Positions 33,018-40,286 of a stretch of 64,000 nucleotides of DNA are shown here, in pieces. Under the pieces are notes generated by a model. It did not search any database, was not told where the DNA came from, and worked only from the letters and a program-made list of their open reading frames with translations. How positions within the stretch are numbered: the stretch's first letter is position 1; every line of letters starts with the position of its first letter. Where the stretch lies: NCBI GenBank assembly GCA_963422655.1, contig OY730440.1:2790001-2854000 (forward strand), given 5' to 3'. Position numbers and translations under genes: made by a program. Source of the stretch: CATQHS01 sp963422655 (GTDB lineage Bacteria; Actinomycetota; Acidimicrobiia; Acidimicrobiales; Aldehydirespiratoraceae).

Positions 33018-33949
33018 CCGAGCGGCACTACGGAGCCCCATATTGGCTGAAGGTCATCGCCTCGATTCAGAGTTTCAAGAACGCGGCCGGAAAGCGGGCC
33101 CCGTACAAGCCGTTGCTGTTGCTGTGGCTCATAGGCCGGGTCGTCAACGGTGAGGGCGGCGTCGTTACCTTCGAGAATGCACACCAGGAGCTACGACAGC
33201 TCTTGAGCGCCTACCGGGTGGGCAAGAGCGAGCCGAACCCGGGCCACCCGTTCGTGTATCTGGGAACGACAACGGAGATCTGGTCGGTGCGGGACTCGGC
33301 CGGCAACGACATCGCCGAGATGCGCGAGCCGCTCGAGACCAAGTCGACGCCGGCCCGCGAAACAATCAGCTTCCTCAAAGCCGAAGCAGTTGGGTCTCTC
33401 ACTCCACGCTTCGTAGCGGCCCTGCACGATCCGGAGGTGCTCGAAGGCATTGTGAACGAGTTGTTGAAGGCGGAGTTTCCCGAGTCACGGCACCAAACGA
33501 TCCTGGAGAGCGTGGGTCTGCTGCGACACGTTCGGCTCGCTGCACCGTCACGAGATCCTGGATTCAGGGAGTCGGTACTGATGGCCTACGAATACCGCTG
33601 TTCTTTCTGCGACTTCAGCGCCCATCTGCGGGACCATCTGGTGGGTCTAGATGCCGCTCACGTACGCATGCACGCCAAGGACGGACCGAGCGACCTGAGT
33701 AACGGGATGTCGCTGTGCGCGCAGCATCATCGGCTCTTCGATGCTGGTGCGCTGGGTCTCGGCTTCATGGGTAAAGAGCGCCGGATCTTGGTCAGCCAGC
33801 ATCTGCGAACCGAGACGAGAGATCTCATATCGCTGTCGGGTCGGGAGATGCGTTTGCCTCAGGCCGGTTACGAACCACCGGCTCGGGACCACATCGAATG
33901 GCATTACGAGAATCTCTTCTTACAACCCGAACGCCAACTCACTCACTGA
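33011..33949 (+). CDS. HNH endonuclease of the phosphorothioate-DNA-binding (SBD-HNH) type IV restriction family
   Basis: 312 residues. The N-terminal half begins APYWLKVIASIQSFKNAAGK and has RAPYKPLLLLWLIGRVVNGE (about 33-52), the pattern of the sulfur-binding domain in ScoMcrA/SprMcrA-like enzymes that recognise phosphorothioate-modified DNA. The C-terminal HNH nuclease has a CSFC knuckle at about 197-200, LDAAHVRMHAKDGPSDLSNG with the catalytic His, and SLCAQHHRLFDAGALGLG. Length matches this family (about 300). Such enzymes restrict incoming DNA carrying dnd-type modification; no dnd genes are visible here, as expected for a type IV enzyme. It follows the membrane protein gene by 84 bp and may be a separate cargo of the island. 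Confidence 0.82.
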   Translation: MTSERHYGAPYWLKVIASIQSFKNAAGKRAPYKPLLLLWLIGRVVNGEGGVVTFENAHQELRQLLSAYRVGKSEPNPGHPFVYLGTTTEIWSVRDSAGNDIAEMREPLETKSTPARETISFLKAEAVGSLTPRFVAALHDPEVLEGIVNELLKAEFPESRHQTILESVGLLRHVRLAAPSRDPGFRESVLMAYEYRCSFCDFSAHLRDHLVGLDAAHVRMHAKDGPSDLSNGMSLCAQHHRLFDAGALGLGFMGKERRILVSQHLRTETRDLISLSGREMRLPQAGYEPPARDHIEWHYENLFLQPERQLTH

Positions 33950-33966
33950 GCGGGCTCACTGAGCTG

Positions 33967-33983
33967 GGAGCCGGGCCGGGCTC
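33967..33983. terminator. Weak hairpin between convergent genes
   Basis: GAGCC-GGGCCG-GGCTC (33968-33983) forms a 5-bp GC-rich stem with a 6-base loop in the 32-bp gap between the HNH gene and the convergent DUF6941-like gene. It has no U-tract, so it is at best a weak or Rho-assisted terminator. Confidence 0.25.
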
Positions 33984-34425
33984 AAGGCTTCACGTAGAAG
34001 CTCAGGCGCCAGTCGAAGTGGGTGGACTCGTCGATGCTGAGTTGCCAGATGTAGCTGCGGCCCCCGGTCACGGGCAGAGCCGGAAAGTTGATGGCCAGAG
34101 GGACCGACAGCGGCGTCCCGGGCCTGATGCCGGCTGGCCGCCCCGCTTCGAAGCGACCGCCCACTACCAGTGCCTTCTCGCCGGCCGTCACGGCTCGACC
34201 GTCCTCATCGAGTAACTCCAAGCGCCAATCGTGAGAGATGTTGGCCCGGTCCCAGGGAACTTCGATACGGATGGCAACCGCTATCGGCCGGGGCCGGGTA
34301 CCGATGACGGTGATCCCGCCACCGAGCACGAAGAGCTTGCGGTTGGCGACCTGGGCGCTGTCAGCCAATAACATTGTGACCCGGACCGCAGCGGGGACGC
34401 CGGCGATCACAGGGTTGATGTCCAT
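33982..34425 (-). CDS. DUF6941-like protein
   Basis: 147 residues. From ATG 34425 the protein reads MDINPVIAGVPAAVRVTMLL, then ADSAQVANRKLFVLGGGITV, AVAIRIEVPWDRANISHDWR, and LELLDEDGRAV. This pattern (ADxAQVxxGKLYxLGGG, RIEVPW, RLELxDEDGxxV) is that of small actinobacterial beta-rich proteins now called DUF6941, of unknown function. No signal peptide or membrane helix. The open frame extends upstream to 34575, but that part is low-quality and runs into the repeat before the divergent gene. It marks the right edge of the island. Confidence 0.72.
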   Translation of the reverse strand: MDINPVIAGVPAAVRVTMLLADSAQVANRKLFVLGGGITVIGTRPRPIAVAIRIEVPWDRANISHDWRLELLDEDGRAVTAGEKALVVGGRFEAGRPAGIRPGTPLSVPLAINFPALPVTGGRSYIWQLSIDESTHFDWRLSFYVKP

Positions 34426-34527
34426 GAAGGCAGGGTAGGCCCAACCCGGTTCGGAGTTGTGGTCGGACGACCATTGACCTAACTCGATCTGACCGACTTG
34501 GACGTGGCATCGGTCGAGTCGGTGGAT

Positions 34528-34557
34528 GGAGGCATACTTGTAGGAGGCATACTTGTA
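34528..34557 (+). repeat. 15-bp tandem duplication containing the ribosome site of the MobA-like gene
   Basis: ggaggcatacttgta occurs twice in tandem (34528-34542, 34543-34557). The junction makes AGGAGG (34542-34547), 9 bases before ATG 34557, which is the start-deciding Shine-Dalgarno sequence. The upstream copy preserves a second GGAGG. Confidence 0.92.
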
Positions 34558-35153
34558 TGGTGGTCGAGTCTTCACCTATACGACCGAGGGCTCGTCGCGG
34601 GGTGGCTGCGGTGGTGCTGGCCGCTGGCTCCGGTAGCCGGTTCACAGGCGGCAGTCACAAACTGCTGACTCCCGTCGAGGGCGTACCGCTGGTTCGACGG
34701 GCCACCGAATCGGCCCGAGCCGCCGACTTTGCCGAGACCATCGTGGTGATGGGCGAGACCGACCTGCTCGGGGCGCTCCCCGACGACGTGACCGTTTTGC
34801 GGAACCATGACTGGGCCGACGGCCAGGCCACATCCCTCCAAGTGGCGGTGGCCTACGCCGGGTCGGTAGGTCATAGGGCGGTGGTATTCGGGCTCGGAGA
34901 CCAACCCGGGGTACCCGAGTCGGCCTGGAAGGCGGTGGGGAGCGAGGATCACGACTTGGTCGTGGCCTCCTTCGACGGCAGGCATCGTCCCCCGCTTCGG
35001 GTCGGGGCCGCACTGTGGAGTTACCTGCCACTGACCGGTGACGAGGGAGGTCGAGTGCTCATGCGTCGACGACCAGAACTGGTTCGGGCGCTAGCCTGCG
35101 AAGGCAATCCCGACGACATCGACACCGTGGAGGACCTCGAGAAATGGAACTGA
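34557..35153 (+). CDS. MobA-like NTP transferase, probable molybdenum cofactor nucleotidyltransferase (MocA type)
   Basis: 198-residue nucleotidyltransferase of the MobA/GlmU fold. The substrate-binding VAAVVLAAGSGSRFTGGSHK (about 16-35) contains the LAAGxSxRxG motif with the late Lys. It is followed by VVMGETDL, the central HDWADGQATSLQVAV (MocA-type NxxWxxGxxxSL) and FGLGDQPGVP with the metal-binding Asp. MocA adds CMP to molybdopterin for enzymes of the xanthine/CO dehydrogenase family, which fits the CoxG gene that overlaps its 3' end and the coxDEF set on the other side of the island. ATG 34557 is fixed by the AGGAGG 9 bases upstream. Confidence 0.85.
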   Translation: MVVESSPIRPRARRGVAAVVLAAGSGSRFTGGSHKLLTPVEGVPLVRRATESARAADFAETIVVMGETDLLGALPDDVTVLRNHDWADGQATSLQVAVAYAGSVGHRAVVFGLGDQPGVPESAWKAVGSEDHDLVVASFDGRHRPPLRVGAALWSYLPLTGDEGGRVLMRRRPELVRALACEGNPDDIDTVEDLEKWN

Positions 35154-35857
35154 GCTATTCGTTCGAGGTAGCCCGGCCTATTGACGACACCTGGGCTGTG
35201 CTGACCGACGTGGAGCGTATCGCGCCCTGCCTGCCTGGCGCACTGCTCCAAGAAGTGGAAGGTGAAGAGCATCGCGGGGTCGTCAAAGTGAGGGTGGGCC
35301 CCATTACCGCCGAGTACAAGGGTGTGGCCAGTTTCACCGAGAAGGACGACACAAACCATCGAGCCGTGCTTCAGGCCAAGGGTCGAGACACCCGAGGTGC
35401 CGGCAATGCCTCGGCCCTCATAACCGCTCAGCTCACCGCGGTGGACGAGACCACCACCGGCGTTTCTGTGGATACCGACCTCACCATCAGCGGCAAGGTG
35501 GCCCAGTTCGGCCGAGGGGTCATGGCCGATGTGAGCGCCAAGCTCATGGGCCAGTTCGCCGACAACCTGGCGGCCATGCTGGAGGCGGACCCCACCGACA
35601 CCGGCACCGATGACACCGGCACCGATGATGGCGATGATACCGATGATGGCGATGATGCTGTCTCGACAGAAGATGCTGTCTCGGCAGAAAGAGGCGGTCA
35701 AGGCGATGACTCCACCGCCAGCCCCGACCGCATTGGCGATGTCGAGGCTGTGGATTTGATGGGTGTGGCCGGAGTTCCGGTACTCAAGCGGCTGGTCCCG
35801 GCCTTGATCGTGGTGGCCGTCGTGATCGTCGCGTTCGTTCTGAGCCGGCGCCGCTGA
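35144..35857 (+). CDS. CoxG-like SRPBCC protein with C-terminal membrane anchor
   Basis: 237 residues. The N-terminal about 145 residues form a CoxG/SRPBCC lipid-binding-type domain: MELSYSFEVARPIDDTWAVL, ERIAPCLPGALLQEVEGEEH, VKVRVGPITAEYKGVASF, and TDLTISGKVAQFGRGVMADV. A Asp/Thr/Gly-rich low-complexity linker with short DNA repeats (TDTGTDD and DGDD units) follows. A C-terminal helix (LVPALIVVAVVIVAFVLSRRR) anchors it in the membrane. CoxG recruits CO dehydrogenase to the membrane in Oligotropha, and mycobacterial CoxG has been linked to electron transfer from CO dehydrogenase via quinone. It overlaps the MobA-like gene by 10 bp. Confidence 0.88.
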   Translation: MELSYSFEVARPIDDTWAVLTDVERIAPCLPGALLQEVEGEEHRGVVKVRVGPITAEYKGVASFTEKDDTNHRAVLQAKGRDTRGAGNASALITAQLTAVDETTTGVSVDTDLTISGKVAQFGRGVMADVSAKLMGQFADNLAAMLEADPTDTGTDDTGTDDGDDTDDGDDAVSTEDAVSAERGGQGDDSTASPDRIGDVEAVDLMGVAGVPVLKRLVPALIVVAVVIVAFVLSRRR

Positions 35858-35878
35858 GCCGGCGCCGCTGAGCCGCCG

Positions 35879-36340
35879 ATGCCGGTTTCGGCTGCCGATC
35901 GAGCCCGGGTGGCTGAGCTTCTGGGCCGTATTCCGGACGGGGACTTCGAGGTGGTGGTTCGGGATCACACCGGTGATCCGGTAGTGATCCGCAACGTTCC
36001 GATCCTGCGGAGCGGGCGTCCCATGCCCACTCTTTACTGGCTGGTTGGTGCCGCGGTCCGGAGCCGGGTCGGGCAGATCGAAGCCGTCGGCGGAGTCCGA
36101 GCGGCGGAGGCCGAGGTCTCAGCCCGTGAGTTGGAAGCCGCTCACGCTCGTTACGCAGTTGAGCGGGACGCGGCCATGCCCGTCGATCACCGAGGCCCGC
36201 GGCCAACCGCCGGCGTCGGGGGCACACGCCAGGGCGTGAAGTGTCTGCATGCTCACTACGCATGGCATCTGGCCGGAGGTGATGATCCGGTAGGTCGCTG
36301 GGTAGCCGAGCGGCTCGCGGCCATGGACTCCGGCCCATGA
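35879..36340 (+). CDS. DUF501 family protein
   Basis: 153-residue DUF501 protein: ADRARVAELLGRIPDGDFEV at the start, PVVIRNVPILRSGRPMPTLYWLVG (in two pieces, about 34-57), and the C-terminal GVKCLHAHYAWHLAGGDDPVG with conserved Cys and His residues, possibly a metal site. The function is unknown. In mycobacteria and many actinobacteria the order is eno, ftsB, DUF501, ppx (Rv1023-Rv1026). Here the pair DUF501-ppx is separated from eno-ftsB by about 17 kb, which defines the inserted region. Confidence 0.9.
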   Translation: MPVSAADRARVAELLGRIPDGDFEVVVRDHTGDPVVIRNVPILRSGRPMPTLYWLVGAAVRSRVGQIEAVGGVRAAEAEVSARELEAAHARYAVERDAAMPVDHRGPRPTAGVGGTRQGVKCLHAHYAWHLAGGDDPVGRWVAERLAAMDSGP

Positions 36341-36351
36341 GCCCATCATGA

Positions 36352-36387
36352 CCGTTGAGCTCAACGTGGCCGTTGAGCCCAACGTGA
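36352..36387. promoter_or_regulatory. Duplicated palindrome upstream of ppx
   Basis: CGTTGAGCTCAACG (36353-36366) is a perfect 14-bp palindrome inside an 18-bp unit that is repeated at 36370-36387 with two changes (second palindrome CGTTGAGCCCAACG). Two copies 18 bp apart suit binding of a dimeric regulator on one face of the helix, or they could form a hairpin between DUF501 and ppx. No regulator can be named. Confidence 0.35.
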
Positions 36388-36418
36388 CCTGGGGCCGGAC
36401 GGTCAGGTAGATGGAGCA

Positions 36419-37339
36419 GTGACCGATCTTGTAGGCGTCGTCGATTGCGGAACCAACTCCACTCGCCTATTGGTGACTGATGGCACCGTCGATCTCGACC
36501 GCCGCCAAACCATCACCCGGCTCGGTGAGGGGGTCGACGTTGGAGCCAGCCTCGACCCGGGTGCCATCGAACGGAACCTGGTTTGCCTGCGTCATTACCG
36601 GGCGGTGATGGATGAGCACCGGGTCTCTCAGGTGCGGGCAACTGCCACCTCAGCCGTTCGGGATGCCCTCAACCGGGACGCGTTCCTGCATCCGGCCACC
36701 GAGGCCATAGGGGTACCGGTCGAGTTGCTGGCTGCCTCGCAGGAGGCGGCTCTGTCGTTTCTGGGCGCCACTTCGGAGCTGGATCCCGAAACCGGCCCCT
36801 ACCTCGTCATCGATATCGGGGGCGGATCGACCGAGTTCGCGTTCGGTACCGACCAGTGCCGGGCGTGGCTGTCGGCCGACATCGGCTGTGTACGCCTGAC
36901 CGAGCGGTACATCCATCACGACCCACCCCTTCCTGAAGAACTGGCGGCTTGCCTGCAGGTGACCGAGGCCCATCTCGACGACGTGGTTCGTGAGATCCCG
37001 CAGATCGAGGCCGGGTGTCTGCCAGTGGGGGTGGCGGGCACCGTTACCACCGCTGCCGCGGTGGAGTTGGGTCTGGCCACCTACGATCGGGATCGGATTC
37101 ATCACTTCTGGTTGACCCGAGCCGCGGCCGAAGACGTCTTCCGGACCCTGGCCATCGAGACCAAGGCCGACCGGATCCATAACCCTGGTCTCGAGCTGGG
37201 GCGAGCCGATGTCATCGTGGCCGGAATGTGCATCCTGATCGGAGTCATGCGCTATTTCGACTTCGACCGTTGCCTGGTTTCCGAAGCCGACATTCTCGAT
37301 GGGCTGGCGATGTCTCTTCTGGGACCCACAATCCGGTAA
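36419..37339 (+). CDS. ppx: Ppx/GppA family exopolyphosphatase
   Basis: 306-residue ASKHA-fold phosphatase that degrades polyphosphate or pppGpp. Motifs: VGVVDCGTNSTRLLV (phosphate 1, residues 4-18), RATATSAVRDALNRDAFL, EAALSFLGATS, VIDIGGGSTEFAFG (phosphate 2, about 129-142), and VGVAGTVTTAAAVEL. The short form without a C-terminal HD domain is normal in actinobacteria (Rv1026-like). The GTG start at 36419 gives the typical N-terminus. Two palindrome copies lie immediately upstream. Confidence 0.93.
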   Translation: MTDLVGVVDCGTNSTRLLVTDGTVDLDRRQTITRLGEGVDVGASLDPGAIERNLVCLRHYRAVMDEHRVSQVRATATSAVRDALNRDAFLHPATEAIGVPVELLAASQEAALSFLGATSELDPETGPYLVIDIGGGSTEFAFGTDQCRAWLSADIGCVRLTERYIHHDPPLPEELAACLQVTEAHLDDVVREIPQIEAGCLPVGVAGTVTTAAAVELGLATYDRDRIHHFWLTRAAAEDVFRTLAIETKADRIHNPGLELGRADVIVAGMCILIGVMRYFDFDRCLVSEADILDGLAMSLLGPTIR

Positions 37340-37378
37340 GGGCCGGAAACTAAGGGTCGGCAACTACAGTGCGGTAGT

Positions 37379-37972
37379 GTGACGATCCTGTACGGACGCC
37401 GTGCCTTGCTCCGTCCACTGGTCAGAGACGACTTCGCTCAATGGCAGGAAGTACGTAAGCGCAACGTCGACTGGCTCACCAAATGGGAGCCGCAGCGGGT
37501 TCCGGGCCAGCCGGACAAGGTCAAGGATCTCCGGGCCTTCGCGGCCCATTGCTCAGCCCGGAAGCGTGAGCGAGAGCTGGGCATGGGCTATGGGTTCGGT
37601 GTCTTCGTCGAGGGGGCGCTGCGGGGCGAGATGAACTTGGCGTCGATACAGCGCGGTCCTCTCCAGTCGTGTTACCTCGGCTACTGGATCGACGAGGCTA
37701 TGGCCGGCCGGGGCTACACGCCCGAGTCTCTGGTGGTGGCGGCCCGGTTTGCCTTCGAGGTGCTGCGTCTCCATCGCATCCAGGCCTCTATCGTGCCCCG
37801 AAACACCGCCAGTTTGCGGGTGGTAGAGAAACTCGGGCTCCGTAACGAGGGCTTGGCCGAGCGCTACGTCGAGATAAACGGGGTGTGGGAAGACCACTTC
37901 CGCTTTGCCATGACCGTTGAGGAGTGGCATCAGCGCTCAGAAGAACTCCTGGCCGAATGGGTCAGGCCCTGA
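37379..37972 (+). CDS. RimJ/RimL-type GNAT N-acetyltransferase
   Basis: 197-residue GNAT acetyltransferase of the RimJ group. TILYGRRALLRPLVRDDFAQ opens the protein, YLGYWIDEAMAGRGYTPESL carries the acetyl-CoA pyrophosphate loop (about 100-119), and LHRIQASIVPRNTASLRVVEKLGL is the family C-terminal signature (about 135-158). It may acetylate a ribosomal protein N-terminus or another amine; the substrate cannot be inferred. GTG start 40 bp after ppx; likely co-transcribed. Confidence 0.88.
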   Translation: MTILYGRRALLRPLVRDDFAQWQEVRKRNVDWLTKWEPQRVPGQPDKVKDLRAFAAHCSARKRERELGMGYGFGVFVEGALRGEMNLASIQRGPLQSCYLGYWIDEAMAGRGYTPESLVVAARFAFEVLRLHRIQASIVPRNTASLRVVEKLGLRNEGLAERYVEINGVWEDHFRFAMTVEEWHQRSEELLAEWVRP

Positions 37973-37976
37973 TCTC

Positions 37977-38008
37977 GACTCTGATCTTGGTTGACTCTGA
38001 TCTTGGTT
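37977..38008 (+). repeat. Perfect 16-bp tandem duplication in an intergenic gap
   Basis: gactctgatcttggtt occurs twice head to tail (37977-37992, 37993-38008), right after the acetyltransferase stop codon and before the convergent hydratase gene. Confidence 0.95.
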
Positions 38009-38042
38009 TCTGTGCGGCTCGACCGATTTTGGGGCGATCAAC

Positions 38043-38067
38043 CGGATCAGCCCTTGGAGCTGATCCG
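38043..38067. terminator. Strong hairpin spanning the stop codon of the enoyl-CoA hydratase gene
   Basis: CGGATCAGC-CCTTGGA-GCTGATCCG is a perfect 9-bp stem with a 7-base loop between two convergent genes. It covers the stop codon of the minus-strand hydratase gene. No U-tract follows on either strand, so it may protect the mRNA 3' end rather than be a classic intrinsic terminator. Confidence 0.4.
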
Positions 38068-38808
38068 AGCCTGAAGGCCTGCCACCAGCTTCCTGAATGC
38101 GGGCTGGCTCAGCGACCAGAGCTGCGGGTCGATCTCGTGGGTCACAGCCTGTTCGGATTCGGTGATGTCATCGAGACTGAGAATCGTTGCCTTGGTTCGG
38201 GCTACGAGTTCTTTGGGTTGGGCCGCGGCCCGGGCGGCCAGCTCGTGGGCTCGATCCAGAAGGTCGGCGTCGTCGACCACGTCCCAAACCAAACCGACCC
38301 GGTGGGCTTCGGCCGCGGTCAGAACCTCTCCGAACAGCACCATGGCCATTGTGGTGGTCCGGTCGGTGAGGTGGCGCAGTCGCCAGGTGTGCCCTCCCCC
38401 CGGATGAAGCCCGATCTGGAGGAACCGGCTCTCGAATAGGGCGCTGTCCCGGGCCGCGACGGTAATGTCGCAGGCTAGGACCATATTCATGCCTGCCCCC
38501 ACCGCAGCGCCGTTCACTGCCGCAACGGTGGCCAGCGGTGAATGGGCTACTCGCAGAAAGCCGTCGTACAGCATGCGTACGCCGGAATGGTCGGGTTGGG
38601 CCAGCAGGTCGCCCAGATCGGCGCCAGAACAAAATCCCTTCCCGGCGCCGGTTACCACCACCGCCCCCACAGCCGGGTCGGCCTCGAACTCGTCGAGGGC
38701 GGCTCCGATCTCTTCGTTCATGGCCTTGTTGACGGCGTTCCGCTTGCCGGGGTCGTTCAGGGTCAGCCGGGCGACACCGTCGCTGGTCTCTGTCAGTACA
38801 TGTCCCAT
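38047..38808 (-). CDS. Enoyl-CoA hydratase/isomerase family protein
   Basis: 253-residue crotonase-fold protein. DGVARLTLNDPGKRNAVNKA (about 11-30), VVVTGAGKGFCSGADLGDLL with the oxyanion-hole CSGAD, AAVNGAAVGAGMNMVLACDI as the second oxyanion strand, and FLQIGLHPGGGHTWRLRHLT are characteristic. Many hydratases carry Glu residues at the two catalytic positions; the second region here reads HPGGG, as in several isomerase or hydratase paralogs, so the exact reaction is open. ATG 38808 (MGHVLTETSDG) is preferred over ATG 38853, which adds 15 atypical residues. It is a single gene, convergent with the acetyltransferase. Confidence 0.88.
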   Translation of the reverse strand: MGHVLTETSDGVARLTLNDPGKRNAVNKAMNEEIGAALDEFEADPAVGAVVVTGAGKGFCSGADLGDLLAQPDHSGVRMLYDGFLRVAHSPLATVAAVNGAAVGAGMNMVLACDITVAARDSALFESRFLQIGLHPGGGHTWRLRHLTDRTTTMAMVLFGEVLTAAEAHRVGLVWDVVDDADLLDRAHELAARAAAQPKELVARTKATILSLDDITESEQAVTHEIDPQLWSLSQPAFRKLVAGLQARISSKG

Positions 38809-38900
38809 GGCCGCAGTATGGCCAAAACGATCGGCAAAGTCATGGATAGGCAAGACCCGGCTACAGGGCCTGCGATGAGAGCATAGCTACGGTAGCGGCA

Positions 38901-40286
38901 ATGGTTACCTCCGAGCCGTCTTCGACTGGGCCGCCACCTGCCAGTGCCGGCCAGACCCGGCTTCCGGCCGCGGTGGAAGCACTCGGCTACCGCAACTTTC
39001 GTCTCTTCTGGATCGGCGGGCTCATCTCGGGGATAGGCCGGTTCTTCCAATTCGTGGCCATCCCGGCTGTGATCTGGGAGCTCACGGACAGTCCGGGCTG
39101 GGTCGGGTTCGTCGGGTTCACCCAGATAGCGCCGATGGCCCTGATCGCCCCAGTGGCGGGACCCCTGGCCGATCGCCATTCCCGGCGCCAACTGTTGCTG
39201 GTCACCCAGTCGGCACAGGCTGTGGTTGCCGCCACTCTGGCCCTGCTGTGGTGGGCCGACATCCGTGAGCCCCTGGTCTACGTGGCCATGTCAGCCCTGG
39301 TCGGATTGACCGGCGGCCTCAACTTGCCGGCCTGGCAGGCGTTCGTCAGCGAGCTGGTGCCCCGGACCGCCCTGCTCAATGCCGTCACCTTGAACTCCAC
39401 CCAGTTCAACGCCTCCCGCATGGTGGGACCGGTGCTGGCCGGGCTCGCCCTGGGTACGACGGTGCGCGCCGGCGGCGCTTTCGCTGTCAACGCGGCCAGC
39501 TTCCTGGCTGCCATCACCGCGCTGGTGCTGATCGACACGCCCGGTGTCGCCGGCCCCCGACTCGGACGGATCCGCCCTTGGCGAGACTTGGTCGCCACCG
39601 TCGGTTACATCCGCGGCCAGAGCGGGATCTCCACCGCAGTTGTCGTCGTAGCCATGGTCGGGATGTTCGGCTTGTCGATCCAGGTACTGGTCATCGTGTT
39701 CGCAGAGGATGTGTTCCACCGAGGGGCGTCGGGGTTCGGGCTCATGCTCACCATGGTGGGAGTCGGTTCAGTGGCTGCCGCTCCTTTCGTGGCGTCGATG
39801 GGCGATCGCTTCAAACGGTCGAGGGTCCAAGTGATCGCCCTGACGACTTACGGATTGGCCATTGTCGGTGTCGCCGTGGCTCCGGTATTCGGAGCAGCTC
39901 TGGGGGCACTGGCTGTCATGGGTGCGGCTCATCTCACCTCGGCCAGCGTGTTGAACACGACCATTCAGCTCCAAGTCGAAGAGAGCCGGCGGGCCAAAGT
40001 GCTGGCCGTGTACATGATGGCCCTGCTGTTGGCCAACCCGCTCGGCCAGTTGGGGCTCGGCCAGTTGATCGAGCTGATCGGCCCCCGGCCGACCTTCGCA
40101 ATCTCCGGTGCGGCTCTGACTGCAGCGGCGGTGGTCTTGCGGGTCAGCGGACGTTTGCACCGGCTCGACGGCGAGGGGGGCCAGTACGAGCCCGAGGTGC
40201 TGTCTGAGGTTCACCCGACCATTCCGAGCCACTATCACGGTTCGGCCCAAGCCGTGAAATCGTCCCCCGAGTCCTCGTCGAGGTAG
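38901..40286 (+). CDS. MFS transporter, DHA3/EntS-like exporter
   Basis: 461-residue major facilitator superfamily protein of the DHA3 (EntS/MefA-like) kind. After a polar N-terminal tail come LGYRNFRLFWIGGLISGIGR, the loop motif GPLADRHSRRQLLLVTQ (about residues 86-102, MFS motif A) and about 11-12 hydrophobic helices. RMVGPVLAGLALGTTVRAGG is typical of the group. The substrate is unknown; relatives export siderophores, macrolides or other small molecules. The gene is divergent from the hydratase gene and its 3' end overlaps the convergent nuclease gene by 52 bp. Confidence 0.88.
   Translation: MVTSEPSSTGPPPASAGQTRLPAAVEALGYRNFRLFWIGGLISGIGRFFQFVAIPAVIWELTDSPGWVGFVGFTQIAPMALIAPVAGPLADRHSRRQLLLVTQSAQAVVAATLALLWWADIREPLVYVAMSALVGLTGGLNLPAWQAFVSELVPRTALLNAVTLNSTQFNASRMVGPVLAGLALGTTVRAGGAFAVNAASFLAAITALVLIDTPGVAGPRLGRIRPWRDLVATVGYIRGQSGISTAVVVVAMVGMFGLSIQVLVIVFAEDVFHRGASGFGLMLTMVGVGSVAAAPFVASMGDRFKRSRVQVIALTTYGLAIVGVAVAPVFGAALGALAVMGAAHLTSASVLNTTIQLQVEESRRAKVLAVYMMALLLANPLGQLGLGQLIELIGPRPTFAISGAALTAAAVVLRVSGRLHRLDGEGGQYEPEVLSEVHPTIPSHYHGSAQAVKSSPESSSR

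Noticed and set aside
22132..34425. Prophage or integrative element
   Set aside because: No integrase, transposase, phage structural gene, tRNA attachment site or matching terminal repeats at both ends. The island is defined only by composition and broken synteny.
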